64,000 nt of DNA from Eubacteriales bacterium (lineage in GTDB: Bacteria > Bacillota > Clostridia > Christensenellales > CAG-138). Position numbers and translations under genes: made by a program. Below the pieces are notes generated by a model that saw nothing but the letters and a program-made list of their open reading frames with translations, made no database searches and was not told the origin of the DNA. Location: the NCBI GenBank assembly GCA_028694155.1, contig JAQUTY010000003.1, positions 130,178 through 194,177 on the forward strand, written 5' to 3'. Position 1 is the stretch's first letter. The number at the start of each line of letters is the position of its first letter. Positions 8,827 to 17,668 of this stretch are shown here, piece after piece.

Positions 8827-11214
8827 CTACACTCGGATAAAGCCTCTTTGTCTTCCGTACAAAGCTCCACAGCGGACACAACTCTGGTATTGCCAGCCGC
8901 GTACTCGCCTAAGACAGCTCTTAATTTCTCTCGCAACTGTCGGCGTTAGGGTCTTTGCGTCACCCTTAAAAAGCTCCAGCCAGACCTCAAGCACGCACAC
9001 GGTCGTTCGCGGTATCGTGCCTTCCGTGCGCGAAGACTCGCCAAAGCGGTCGTCGAACCAATAGGCCATCCGATTTTCTAGGCTCCAGCTATTCCAGTCC
9101 TTCGGCAATAGCCTCTCGAGAAATTCCTCAATCAGTCCCTGCTTCTCGTTTACCTCAGTATGCGCGTCTTGACGAAGTCTTGCCTCATCCTCCAGCTCTC
9201 TATCAAGGTACCACGGCTCACCGGCGTGGTAGCGTGCCAGCGCCTCGCCCCAAATCTGGGCGACGACTTCTGGACATAACGCTTCCATAAGGTTAACCTC
9301 CGTAAATTGAACTACCACGGGCCAGAACCTTCTGCCGCCCGTTGCGTCGTGCATGAAGTCGTTGTCGTTGGTCGTGCCAAAGAAAGCGCATTGTCTCGGG
9401 TGGTCCTGCGTGCGCCGCGCATATGCGCTCCTGTAGCTGTCAGTCTGCTTCGAAATAAACTGCTTTATCTGCTCGAGCTCGGCCTTGCGCGCCGCCGCCA
9501 TTTCGGACATCTCCAAAATCCAAAAGCCCTGCACCTGCTCATACGCGTCCTTGCCCGATACCGTGTATAGCGAGTCCGAGAACCACTGCCCGCCCAGCCG
9601 GGCCAAAAAGGTAGACTTGCCGCATCCCTGCGGTCCCACGAGCACAAGCATATGGTCGTGCTTACAGCCTGGTTCCATGACCCTTGCAACCGCCCCTATG
9701 CAGGCCTTACGAGTAACTGCGCGGGTATAGGCGCAGTCCTCGGCGCCAAGCATGTCGATGAGCAGAGTGTCCAGTCTCGGCGTTCCGTCCCATAAGAGCG
9801 AGGCTAAGTAATCACGGACCGGGTGAAAATGCGCAGTGTCCAGGGCCGTATCAACCGCCGCCCGTATCTTCGCGATGCCGTCAACTTCGTAGGTCTTCTC
9901 GATGTACCGCCACAGCCCGGCGTCGTCAGTGTCCTGCCAAGTATCTGTAAGCCTATCGCGGCGAGCTTTCCATGGTAAATCACCCCGAACAATTGGCCGC
10001 TCTCTAAAATCGTCAAAAGCGTACTTCCCACGTAAATTTGGGTCATTCTGCAGTATCAAAACTACGTTATCTATTGTGGGGCAGACTGCTCCTTTTTGCG
10101 TGAGCTTCAGCTGCTGAAGCCACTGGGTGTTATCAGACGCTGGGTCATCGTCCTCGCCAAACGCAGCAATCGCTGCTGCGTACTTGCCAGCCATTAGGTT
10201 TTCTCTAACACGGCCATCGCCAATAGCGAAATCGGTCATGGCTGCGTAGCTCGGTCGCTTGTGTATGGGCGTATCGGCTACGCAGTCGTTGTCGAGTTCA
10301 CCGAACTTGTGAATGCGTACGAGGTCAAACGCATTACATAATCTTCCGCTCGCTGGGTCCGAGCCGTGATACGAATACGCCCAAAGGCCTTCGTAAATCA
10401 CGACGCCACCGGCGCCCTCGCTTCCTAAGTATGTATAACGGTCTCCGCAAGACACGTATACGCCGGCAAGGAACACGTCAATCGCCTCCTCAATCGGGTA
10501 CACGCGACAAAACGCGCCAACCGCGCCAGGTTTCTCTTCCGGGTTACCCTGCTTCTTTGCTGCTCGCCTGAAGGTGTCTTGCCTTCTGGACGACTGAGGC
10601 CATTGCGTGTAGTCGCGCCAATTAGCGTATCTCGCGAGCTGCTCATCTGGGTCAAGCCATAGACCGTCGCTCTGGTGAAACACGTATGGCCCGTCTGCAG
10701 GACAGCTCGGCCAGTACATGAGCCTATGCGGCTCGTACGTGGTATCGTCGCACATGTCTATACCAATATCCGAAGCTATTAACCGCGAGAGTGCGGCGTA
10801 TTCCTCGGGTGTGACCGGACGCGAGAGCGGAATCACTATACGCAGTCTGGGCGCGTCCGCTGTGTGACTGTGTGTGCTATACACGCAAGCAGCACAGGCC
10901 AACGCGACTTCAACCGTTCCCCACGGGTCCGCGCCCTCGGGTATAGCGTCGAGGTCCAGCGTTAATAGTTGCCTCGACACCACCGACTCCGCCTTACGCC
11001 GACCCGAGCGTAAGTTGCCGCCCACGAAACCACCAACGTCCTTTATTTCGTCCCGCTGGGCTTTGGCTAGGCTTTTATACTCCTGCTCAGTTTCGGGCGT
11101 TCTGGTTGGCTGTGAGAGCTTCCAGACGAGCTCCGGCCACAAGAGTTCTCTGTTGCGCCATCGCATTTCGCGCCGGGAACTCCCGACCGCTATTGTTATC
11201 TTCTCGTTCTGCAT
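8827..11214 (-). CDS. VapE-type primase/helicase
   Basis: 795 residues from MQNEKITIAVG. The N-terminal part carries a primase-polymerase-like core with LTLDLD (about 85-90) and STHSHTADAPRLRIVIPLSRPV-type elements; the C-terminal part is a VapE P-loop ATPase with Walker A GPQGCGKST (about 527-535). Together they would prime and unwind phage DNA. It follows a small zinc-finger gene (19-bp overlap) and precedes the repeat-rich gap. A full homologue with the same motifs is in prophage B. Confidence 0.93.
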   Translation of the reverse strand: MQNEKITIAVGSSRREMRWRNRELLWPELVWKLSQPTRTPETEQEYKSLAKAQRDEIKDVGGFVGGNLRSGRRKAESVVSRQLLTLDLDAIPEGADPWGTVEVALACAACVYSTHSHTADAPRLRIVIPLSRPVTPEEYAALSRLIASDIGIDMCDDTTYEPHRLMYWPSCPADGPYVFHQSDGLWLDPDEQLARYANWRDYTQWPQSSRRQDTFRRAAKKQGNPEEKPGAVGAFCRVYPIEEAIDVFLAGVYVSCGDRYTYLGSEGAGGVVIYEGLWAYSYHGSDPASGRLCNAFDLVRIHKFGELDNDCVADTPIHKRPSYAAMTDFAIGDGRVRENLMAGKYAAAIAAFGEDDDPASDNTQWLQQLKLTQKGAVCPTIDNVVLILQNDPNLRGKYAFDDFRERPIVRGDLPWKARRDRLTDTWQDTDDAGLWRYIEKTYEVDGIAKIRAAVDTALDTAHFHPVRDYLASLLWDGTPRLDTLLIDMLGAEDCAYTRAVTRKACIGAVARVMEPGCKHDHMLVLVGPQGCGKSTFLARLGGQWFSDSLYTVSGKDAYEQVQGFWILEMSEMAAARKAELEQIKQFISKQTDSYRSAYARRTQDHPRQCAFFGTTNDNDFMHDATGGRRFWPVVVQFTEVNLMEALCPEVVAQIWGEALARYHAGEPWYLDRELEDEARLRQDAHTEVNEKQGLIEEFLERLLPKDWNSWSLENRMAYWFDDRFGESSRTEGTIPRTTVCVLEVWLELFKGDAKTLTPTVAREIKSCLRRVRGWQYQSCVRCGALYGRQRGFIRV

Positions 11215-11396
11215 ATCACAGTCCTCGCTTTTAACTGGCAGTCGGTGCACACATACTGCGCGCCTAACGCCGGGCTTGCCATCTGTCGCTCAACGGTCTC
11301 GGCCTCTCCGCGCGATTGAAATTCAGCGCTAGGTACTACACCACAGTGCGCGCATTTGAGCGCATAGGCTTTGTTTTCTTTTCGTATCACCCCCAT
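11196..11396 (-). CDS. Small zinc-ribbon protein
   Basis: 66 residues with two Cys pairs, CAHC (15-18) and CTDC (50-53), consistent with one zinc ribbon. It overlaps the vapE start by 19 bases, so the two are probably co-translated. Possibly an accessory to replication; no specific function can be stated. Confidence 0.7.
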   Translation of the reverse strand: MGVIRKENKAYALKCAHCGVVPSAEFQSRGEAETVERQMASPALGAQYVCTDCQLKARTVICRTRR

Positions 11397-11400
11397 ACGC

Positions 11401-11565
11401 CTACCTTTTGCCGTGAAGAATTTTATCGGCGAGACCGGTCATCTGCGCCGCGATGTCCTGCATTTTCTGAGCAACTGCGGTTAACTCTTTTAGGCACGCT
11501 GACGTGGTGCCAGACATGCGAATGCGCGGTTCCTTGTTAGGTTTTCCAACTTTGATTGTTACCAT
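11401..11565 (-). CDS. 54-aa conserved-looking small protein
   Basis: Translation from ATG at 11565 gives 54 residues (MVTIKVGKPNKEPRIRMSG... to ...KILHGKR) with a good AAAGGAG site six to seven bases upstream. It fills exactly the space between the dUTPase and zinc-ribbon genes, which supports it. The second half is an amphipathic helix with regularly spaced hydrophobics. No family recognised. Confidence 0.7.
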   Translation of the reverse strand: MVTIKVGKPNKEPRIRMSGTTSACLKELTAVAQKMQDIAAQMTGLADKILHGKR

Positions 11566-11577
11566 ATAAATCTCCTT

Positions 11578-11985
11578 TCAGCGTCCAGTAGAGCCAAAAC
11601 ACCCGGCCCCACGTTCGTCTAGCTCTCCTGCTACTAAGTCGGCGACCACTATTGGAAGAATGACGAGCTGGCCCACACGGTCGCCGTCGTTAATCTCGAA
11701 AGTGGTTTGACTTTGATTGCTCACGATGGCGTGCACTTCACCCCGGTAGGTCGAGTCAATCGGTGGCAGCTGACATATTATCCCTTGTCGGCTCAGACTG
11801 CTCCGCGGGAAAATAAAGCCTGCGCAGCCGTCGGGCAAGACTAGCCCGAAGCCTAGAGGAATCACCTTTGTCTCGTGTGGGTAAATCGTGTAATGACGAG
11901 ACACATACACGTCCAGACCCGCGTCATTATCGTGTGAGCGCTTGGGCACACGCTTAGACCCGAAGTCAATTAGTTTAATCCTCAC
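11578..11985 (-). CDS. dut: dUTP diphosphatase
   Basis: 135 residues with all five trimeric dUTPase motifs: DAGLD, PRSSLS, IDSTYRGE, RVGQLVI and the glycine-rich RGAGCFGSTGR at the C-terminus. It hydrolyses dUTP to dUMP and pyrophosphate, keeping uracil out of DNA and feeding dUMP to thymidylate synthesis. Its ATG overlaps the stop of the adjacent thyX gene, so the product dUMP is the substrate of the neighbouring enzyme. Confidence 0.96.
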   Translation of the reverse strand: MRIKLIDFGSKRVPKRSHDNDAGLDVYVSRHYTIYPHETKVIPLGFGLVLPDGCAGFIFPRSSLSRQGIICQLPPIDSTYRGEVHAIVSNQSQTTFEINDGDRVGQLVILPIVVADLVAGELDERGAGCFGSTGR

Positions 11986-12755
11986 TCCCTTGGTCCCTCC
12001 TTAGCGCGCTCAAAGGCGTCCTTGAACGGGACCAATAGGTCATCTGCGCTCTCGGTTTTGGGCAGGGGGTTAAGACAGGACATCTTGCCTTCCTGACAGG
12101 TGCCCCGAGTGCAAGCGGGTCCGCAGTCCTCAAATAGCGTAGGGCTTAACTCGGTAAGTTTTTGCCAAGCCAGCAGCATCACAAGCCTGGTCTCAAGGGT
12201 GTTCCGCTTGCAAGTTCGCTGTCTAATCATATGCTTCCATTGGTACGGCGTCGCCGAGATAATCAATACGTTGCGTAGCGCCTGCGGCGCGCAATAGCCA
12301 GCCTCATCATGGGAAATACCAAGTGCCGTCAAACTTTTGTACTCCCGCATAGACCTTTCGCACTGCTCAATATAGTTTGAACGCGCGAGCGTCTCGTCTG
12401 GGCCGAGCAGATTCAGCGGAACCACAAAGTCTGCGCTATCGCCGTAGTCAGAATACTGAAGTGATGCCGACATAAATTTGACCTCGTTTTGGTGCCTCGT
12501 TATCTGGGCTAAAAAGCGTCTGCTCGCGCCGATGACAACCATGTTGATTAATCCAAACTTCTGCAATGTCGGATGAGGCAGCGCTATCAAGCGCTTAAGG
12601 GCCTGGTCGCTGTACGGTTTCTCGGCTAGGTCAAAGAAGTCCTTAGGCCCGCGCATCTTATGCCCTGCCTGCGTCAAACGGGCGGACAAGACAAGCATCT
12701 TTTCAGCGTCCGCGATTGCCTGCGGGTTAAGACAATGAACTTCGATTCTATTCAT
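11982..12755 (-). CDS. thyX: Flavin-dependent thymidylate synthase
   Basis: 257 residues. The ThyX signature is present in a variant form: RHQNEVKFMSASLQY (from residue 87), where RH, the Ser and the terminal aromatic match RHRxxSxNxxSxR only partly. The C-terminal HMIRQRTCKRNTLETR fits the nucleotide-binding part. ThyX makes dTMP from dUMP using FAD and methylene-tetrahydrofolate. Downstream coupling with dut supports a phage thymidylate pathway. The Q for R change in the signature is worth noting but occurs in phage-type ThyX. Confidence 0.88.
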   Translation of the reverse strand: MNRIEVHCLNPQAIADAEKMLVLSARLTQAGHKMRGPKDFFDLAEKPYSDQALKRLIALPHPTLQKFGLINMVVIGASRRFLAQITRHQNEVKFMSASLQYSDYGDSADFVVPLNLLGPDETLARSNYIEQCERSMREYKSLTALGISHDEAGYCAPQALRNVLIISATPYQWKHMIRQRTCKRNTLETRLVMLLAWQKLTELSPTLFEDCGPACTRGTCQEGKMSCLNPLPKTESADDLLVPFKDAFERAKEGPRE

Positions 12756-13074
12756 GTAGTCGCTCCTCCTTTTCGTCCTCTAATAACGCTCGTAAAATGA
12801 GCAAGTAGTTGATATTGTCCGTTATTTTTTCTTCCCACGCGGCCATTGGGTACGCGCTGCCGGCTCGGCACATTTCATAGATGCTCGCGGTATGCTTAGC
12901 CATCATCCCGCAAAGAGCCTGTTTTGGATTCGTGCCGAGCATCGCGGCCGCGACCTTAAAATGGCGCATGCGGTCGTTTGGGTCGGGCACATAATCGCTC
13001 TCCTTAAAACCCAAAGTCTTGATGCAGCAGTCAATTTGGTAGTTAACTATTTTAGTGAATTTCTCGCCTGTCAT
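12748..13074 (-). CDS. Small helical phage protein, nucleotide-modification-associated type
   Basis: 108 residues, all-helical, with the pattern MMAKHTASIYEMC ... WEEKITDNINYLLILRALL, reminiscent of small phage proteins of the DUF6378/MazG-like group found beside nucleotide metabolism genes. It lies between polA and thyX and overlaps thyX by eight bases. A role in nucleotide pools is inferred from position only. Confidence 0.65.
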   Translation of the reverse strand: MTGEKFTKIVNYQIDCCIKTLGFKESDYVPDPNDRMRHFKVAAAMLGTNPKQALCGMMAKHTASIYEMCRAGSAYPMAAWEEKITDNINYLLILRALLEDEKEERLHE

Positions 13075-13083
13075 TTGAGCCTC

Positions 13084-15042
13084 CTAGTCTTTCATATAGT
13101 AGTCGCATTCGTAAGCGTCGGCCTTTAGCGGAAGCCCCGGCGCCCACTCTATTCCTTGTCCAAGGAGCTCAGCGACCTCTTTGGCCGAGCTTACTCCAAT
13201 CGGAACTTCCAAAATCACCTCGTCATGCACATGGAATACAACGGGAAAACCGTGTTTTTCGCAAGTCGATATTGCTCTTCCTAAACAGTCGCGGCTCGCG
13301 GCCTGAACGATGTTCTCTACGAGCTTTGGGCCGTAGGTCTCAACCTTACCCCATTTATTTGTGGTCTGAATCAAACCGTCGTAGCAAATCGAGTCGTCGA
13401 TTATTCTGGGCTTAACGTAAGCCAATTCGCGCCCGCTCGGCAATCTTAGTCTAAGCAGCGGTCCTTCCTGTCTAATGCGTACGCCGTGCTTAAGCGTAAT
13501 GGGCGCTTTGGTTATAATTACTTGTCTTACGGCGGCGTCCACGTCCCACCAGAAGTCCGTTATCGCCTTATTTGAGGCCCGCCAGTTACGAACCAAGGGA
13601 CCTAGTTCGGACTCGTCCAGGCCCATTTCAAGAGCTCCCATGGCCCGTAAAGCCCCAACGCCTCCGCCAAAGCCTAGAGCGAGCTCGGCAATCTTTCCTC
13701 TCTGCCGCCGAGGGTCGCCCTTCTGAACCGTGCCGGATGGCAGCTTGAACATGCGTTCAGCACTGGCCTCATAGATTTTCCCGTGCGTATTAAATACATC
13801 CATCCGCCATTTTTCGCCCGCAAGCCACGCAATCATTCGCGCCTCAATTGCGCTAAAGTCCGCGACTATAAAGCGGCGGCCCGGGCGCGGGATAAACGCA
13901 GTCCTAATAAGCTGTGAAAGCATATCCGCGGGCTTGTCAAACAGCAGTTCCACCGCGTCAAATAAGCCGTTTGCGACTAATTGCCGCGCTGCGTCCAGGT
14001 CTCTCGAGTCCATCTTGTTTTGCGGCAGGTTTTGCATCTGGACTAACCTTCCTGCCCATCGGCCTGTACGGCCCGCACCATAGAACATAGTCAGTCCTCG
14101 AAGACGAGAATCTGGGCAGGCCGAGCGCAGCATGGCCGAATACTTCTCTGTCGAGGTCTTAGAAAAGCTAGCGCGCAAGTTAAGAAGCGCGTCGACCTCG
14201 GCGGAATTAGCGGCCTCTCGAACAGACGCAATCTTTTTCTTTTCAAGACTTTCGACCTCAACGCCTGCGGTGTCCGCAATCCAGGCCTTGATTTGCGCGG
14301 CGCTCTTTGGATTGTCGAGTCCTGTCAAGGCCTTGGCCTGACTCAAGAGCTTGGACTTTATTCGGTCGTCAAGAGCGATTGCGTTGCTCGCAAATGGTAG
14401 GTCCGCCAGCACTCCGCGGTCGTTAATTACCTGGTCGAGAACCCACAGGTCTTGCTCGCCTGGAAGTACCGAAAACCCGGCCAGCCGTCGCGCAATCGCG
14501 CGTTCTGCTTCAACGTCCTGCCGGCAGTATTTCTTAAACATTTCCCACCGCAAGGCGTCATGCTTGGGTAGGTTGCGCTCGCGAAGTCCGTTGGTTTTAG
14601 TGGCGCGGCAGGGCTTGCAGAAAAACCTAATTAGAGCCTTGCCCTCCTTGAGCTTTTGCTTGTCCTCAGGAAGTCCGATGGCCTCGCCGACGGACGCAAG
14701 ATTTCCCGGAAGACCTAACTCGCGGGCGAGAACCGCCGAGCACCGCCATTGCACTGGCGGCATCGGCGTTCTTAAGCTCTTACCCAGGCAGACACGCTCA
14801 AAGTTTGCATTAAATGCGGACTTGACTATCTGGGGGTCCGCTAGGGCGTCTCGCAAATAATCCGGCATTTCCTCTCCGGAAGCCAAATCAACAATTTGGA
14901 CTGGGCCGTCCTCGCCGTCTTTACTTAACGCGTAGGCTATGAGTAGTATTTCGAAGTCAGGCGCATTGACGTAAGCGTATACGCCTGACCTGGTAATATC
15001 TACACTGCTATATGTTTCAATGTCGATATTTAGCATGCGCAT
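13084..15042 (-). CDS. Family A DNA polymerase
   Basis: 652 residues. The 3'-5' exonuclease starts at NIDIETYS (D7, E9); the polymerase domain has motif A RRFIVADFSAIEARMIAW (catalytic Asp), the O-helix region with QRGKIAELALGFGGG, and motif C FHVHDEVILE near the C-terminus. This is the replicative polymerase type of many Firmicutes phages. It sits between DUF2815 and thyX. A homologue with the same domain order is in B. Confidence 0.96.
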   Translation of the reverse strand: MRMLNIDIETYSSVDITRSGVYAYVNAPDFEILLIAYALSKDGEDGPVQIVDLASGEEMPDYLRDALADPQIVKSAFNANFERVCLGKSLRTPMPPVQWRCSAVLARELGLPGNLASVGEAIGLPEDKQKLKEGKALIRFFCKPCRATKTNGLRERNLPKHDALRWEMFKKYCRQDVEAERAIARRLAGFSVLPGEQDLWVLDQVINDRGVLADLPFASNAIALDDRIKSKLLSQAKALTGLDNPKSAAQIKAWIADTAGVEVESLEKKKIASVREAANSAEVDALLNLRASFSKTSTEKYSAMLRSACPDSRLRGLTMFYGAGRTGRWAGRLVQMQNLPQNKMDSRDLDAARQLVANGLFDAVELLFDKPADMLSQLIRTAFIPRPGRRFIVADFSAIEARMIAWLAGEKWRMDVFNTHGKIYEASAERMFKLPSGTVQKGDPRRQRGKIAELALGFGGGVGALRAMGALEMGLDESELGPLVRNWRASNKAITDFWWDVDAAVRQVIITKAPITLKHGVRIRQEGPLLRLRLPSGRELAYVKPRIIDDSICYDGLIQTTNKWGKVETYGPKLVENIVQAASRDCLGRAISTCEKHGFPVVFHVHDEVILEVPIGVSSAKEVAELLGQGIEWAPGLPLKADAYECDYYMKD

Positions 15043-15043
15043 T

Positions 15044-15598
15044 TTACTTCAGAAGCAAATCGTCGTCCCAGTCGTCGTCCCAGTCTGCATCGGTAACGAT
15101 TCCGCCGCCCAAAGGCTCGCCGTCTTCAAGTTTCATTATGCCATTAAGACCCGCGGATATTCCGGTGTTCCCGCTAGTAGCAAAGGCGTAGAAGTTGATT
15201 ATTGCTCGCCCGTAACAGCCGCTATACAACTCAGTCGGCTCAGTTATCGGAGTCTTATCCGGGTAGACGAGAACTGGTGCGCGCTTTGAGGAAACAGTAA
15301 TGACCCAGCAGCCTTTGCACTCCGGATTAAATGGTCCGCCCGTGGGGCGTTCCCCGTCACCATCATGCAACGTGGACTTGAACGCCGCCGCGGACTTGCC
15401 AGTATTAGCCTGATACGCCTGACGCGCAGCCTGAATTGCTTCCATAATCTTTGAGTGCGTAGCTTTATCAGCTTTAGGAATCAGAAGCGTCACCGAGTAT
15501 TTGAGGTCGGTGCTGCCCGGCTGAGCCCTGGGCGTGAAAAGATTTGCGTAGGAAAAGCGTACTTTTCCAGTGGTAACTTGTGTTTTTGGTGTTGGCAT
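15044..15598 (-). CDS. DUF2815 ssDNA-binding-like protein
   Basis: 184 residues from MPTPKTQVTTGKVRFSYANLF, with AAAAGGAG ahead of this ATG. Family traits: VRFSYAN near the N-terminus, SVTLLIPK, a glycine-rich SGCYGRAIINFYAF segment, and an acidic C-terminal tail (DWDDDWDDDLL). DUF2815 proteins are thought to be phage single-strand DNA-binding proteins; acidic tails are typical of SSBs. It lies between DUF2800 and the polymerase. Confidence 0.9.
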   Translation of the reverse strand: MPTPKTQVTTGKVRFSYANLFTPRAQPGSTDLKYSVTLLIPKADKATHSKIMEAIQAARQAYQANTGKSAAAFKSTLHDGDGERPTGGPFNPECKGCWVITVSSKRAPVLVYPDKTPITEPTELYSGCYGRAIINFYAFATSGNTGISAGLNGIMKLEDGEPLGGGIVTDADWDDDWDDDLLLK

Positions 15599-15614
15599 AT
15601 TATTTTTTCTCCTT

Positions 15615-16781
15615 TTATTTATTGTCAAATAACTGATTAACTAATCGGTCTTCCGGTACGTATTCCGGTCGCTTGTCGTTCGCGCTGGCTAGCGTGGGAG
15701 AACCCTCAGGCTTGACAATTGTGTCGCCAAGCACTTCGGCTAGTGTCTTCTTGCCAAAGTCGCTCTCAAGACGTGTCAAGGTGAGCAGTTTGCGCTCGTA
15801 GAGCATAGCCTCGGCGTACCCCGCTTTTGTCATCTTCTCAACAACTTCGTCTTCGCTCCTGAATTTGCGAGTGCTTTTTCCGCGGACGAGCTTCCAGCCC
15901 TTGACGGTTTTCCCAGCAAGAAGTTCTTGCGTAACGGCGGAACGCAAAGTTCCGAGCCAAGTTTCGAGGTCTTCGGCCCGTTTCAGATACTCTCCCATAT
16001 CCTCAAGGGTAAGAGTGTCTTCGGTCGTAGCACGACTGATTGCCGTGTTGCTGGTCGCCCGGGCTCGGCACACTGCGCCGGCTCTACAGAACTTGCAAGT
16101 GTCGGCGCAAGGACAGAATTCGCCGGAGCCATTCCACGCTAACGTTGCCGCTGGAGCTACGACCGTTTCCGCCCAATCAATCAAATCCGACACGCTTATT
16201 TCGTGAAAACTTGCATTTTGCGATAGCCGTGGTTGAAAAATCGACATTCGCACACTCTCAACTTGGTAAAGGGTCCATACCATGTTGAGCGCGCCCAAAG
16301 CGTAGAGCTTCATTTGTGGGTTATTTTCTGCCTCTACCCTATAGCCCTTGCCGTACTTATAGTCAACAATTTCAAGCGTGCCGTCGCTGACGATAATACA
16401 GTCGCCCGTACCAAAGCCCGATGGTACCCACTGTGAGAAGTCAAGCCGTTTCTCAAATACAGCATAGGCGTCGGGACAAGTCTTGCGCGCCGTGTCAAGG
16501 CGCTCTCTGGCGTACTTGCCGTATCTAACGGCGCACTCCAGCATTTCGCCTGTGTAATATTCGCCCTTGCTGAGTTCCTCAACCTTGGCCTCGTATTCTG
16601 TCTCAGAAATAGCGTCGGTGAAATATTTACCTGCCAGTTCAGCGAATTCGTGCGCCGCTGTTCCCTCTGCTGCGTATATACTTGTTGTTTCTGGCATCTG
16701 CTCCTCGAGCCGCGCGCTTTTCGTACACTTTAGCCAGCGCGCCGCCCCTGATGCTGATAATAGCGCGTGCTCATTAGGCAT
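15615..16781 (-). CDS. DUF2800 PD-(D/E)XK nuclease
   Basis: 388 residues from ATG 16781 (AGGAGG nine bases upstream; a TTG just before is less likely). N-terminal HALLSASGAARWLKCTKSARLE, central nuclease core GTGDCIIVSDGTLEIVDYKYGKG (Asp, Glu-free DYK variant), and a CPCADTCKFCRAGAVC cysteine cluster that likely binds an iron-sulfur cluster as in AddB/RecB-like nucleases. It probably processes DNA ends during recombination or replication with DUF2815. Confidence 0.9.
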   Translation of the reverse strand: MPNEHALLSASGAARWLKCTKSARLEEQMPETTSIYAAEGTAAHEFAELAGKYFTDAISETEYEAKVEELSKGEYYTGEMLECAVRYGKYARERLDTARKTCPDAYAVFEKRLDFSQWVPSGFGTGDCIIVSDGTLEIVDYKYGKGYRVEAENNPQMKLYALGALNMVWTLYQVESVRMSIFQPRLSQNASFHEISVSDLIDWAETVVAPAATLAWNGSGEFCPCADTCKFCRAGAVCRARATSNTAISRATTEDTLTLEDMGEYLKRAEDLETWLGTLRSAVTQELLAGKTVKGWKLVRGKSTRKFRSEDEVVEKMTKAGYAEAMLYERKLLTLTRLESDFGKKTLAEVLGDTIVKPEGSPTLASANDKRPEYVPEDRLVNQLFDNK

Positions 16782-17151
16782 CAACGGACACCTCCTTCAA
16801 ATCGGTGTACAAATTTGCGTAGTCTCTCTCGTTCACGTTAGATAGGCGGTCGGCGTTGTACTTAGCAAAAAGCTCTTTGAGCAGGCCTTGCTTCCCCGCT
16901 CGGGAGACCGCTGTCGCCAGACTGCGCAAGTCAGTAATCGTAGGTCCCGAGCTCGCTGTCGTCGGCCTGCGCAAGTCAGCAATCGTAGGTCCCGAGACCG
17001 TAGGTTCCGCCTCATGCTTTGGCTGAGTCTGCGGCGACGTAGCTAGCAGGGTTTTAGGCTCTGGCGCTAGGGCTGAATTATCCGCGAGAAGTAGACTTGC
17101 AATTTTCAGAGCCGTGCTCTGGGAGACTGTTAGGGTCATTTGAATATTCAT
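16774..17151 (-). CDS. Small early protein with internal 12-residue repeat
   Basis: 125 residues with a strong AAGGAGG before ATG. Two near-identical segments (SGPTIADLRRPTTAS and SGPTITDLRSLATAV) arise from a tandem DNA repeat at about 16916-17000. The C-terminal 40 residues (KYNADRLSNVNERDYANLYTDL) match those of the gene at 60210-60530 in prophage B, which also precedes DUF2800, so it is part of the shared module. Function unknown. Confidence 0.8.
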   Translation of the reverse strand: MNIQMTLTVSQSTALKIASLLLADNSALAPEPKTLLATSPQTQPKHEAEPTVSGPTIADLRRPTTASSGPTITDLRSLATAVSRAGKQGLLKELFAKYNADRLSNVNERDYANLYTDLKEVSVDA

Positions 17152-17284
17152 ATTTATCCTCCTTCAATTTGTTATTCCATTCTTCGAAGACCGCTAAATT
17201 CTTTGAATCCTTGTAGAATTCGGCGGTTAAACTACATAAGTGCACTAAAAGGCAAAGCATTAGTAAGTCCTTCGCTTTTGCCAC
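17078..17284 (-). CDS. Possible small protein, GTG start
   Basis: 68 residues with a GTG start and a hydrophobic stretch near residues 7-20. It overlaps the next gene by 74 bases, and that gene's ribosome site lies inside it, so the 3' end may be spurious. No family recognised; included as probable because otherwise a 100-bp hole would break the operon. Confidence 0.4.
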   Translation of the reverse strand: MAKAKDLLMLCLLVHLCSLTAEFYKDSKNLAVFEEWNNKLKEDKYEYSNDPNSLPEHGSENCKSTSRG

Positions 17285-17427
17285 TTCAATACATGCGTTT
17301 TGCGTGTCTGCTGGTACGCGCGATACTCGTCCTCCTGGTGCTTTCGCGCCTGCATTGCCTCTTTTTCCCGGCGTCCGACTTCACGCGCTAAGCCCTCCAA
17401 AAACTCTTTTAACGTAACATTTGTCAT
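17260..17427 (-). CDS. 55-aa charged small protein
   Basis: From MTNVTLKEFLEGLAREV with GGAGG eight bases upstream. Rich in E, R, K and Q, predicted as one long helix. It is part of the early operon after the Cro-like gene. No function assigned. Confidence 0.6.
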   Translation of the reverse strand: MTNVTLKEFLEGLAREVGRREKEAMQARKHQEDEYRAYQQTRKTHVLKWQKRRTY

Positions 17428-17446
17428 TCTAGTCCTCCGCGTTATC

Positions 17447-17668
17447 TTATTTAGATACTTCGTTGCTAAAAAATATAGCAGCGAATCGTTCATTACTCAA
17501 GGACCAGCGCGCTTTGAAAAAAGCCAGCTCATTCTGTGTGAACTCAGCCCCGTCGCGCTCGTTAATTTTTGCGTTCAGTCTTGATAGACTTATTCCCATA
17601 GCAGCAGATAGGGTCGCTTGAGTATCTTTGTTCTCGGCCATTTCGGCATTAAACTTTGACCTGTTCAT
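17447..17668 (-). CDS. Cro-like small HTH protein
   Basis: 73 residues. The region TQATLSAAMGISLSRLNAKINERDGAEFTQNELAF has the helix-turn-helix pattern of DUF739/Cro-like phage proteins. AGGAGGAG precedes the ATG, which overlaps the SprT stop. It is early, transcribed away from the plus-strand repressor, so it is the natural opponent of that repressor in the lysis/lysogeny choice (inference from layout). Confidence 0.75.
   Translation of the reverse strand: MNRSKFNAEMAENKDTQATLSAAMGISLSRLNAKINERDGAEFTQNELAFFKARWSLSNERFAAIFFSNEVSK

Noticed and set aside
8718..8936. 72-codon minus-strand frame across the vapE end
   Set aside because: Out of frame with vapE, no ribosome site, and lies in the repeat region.
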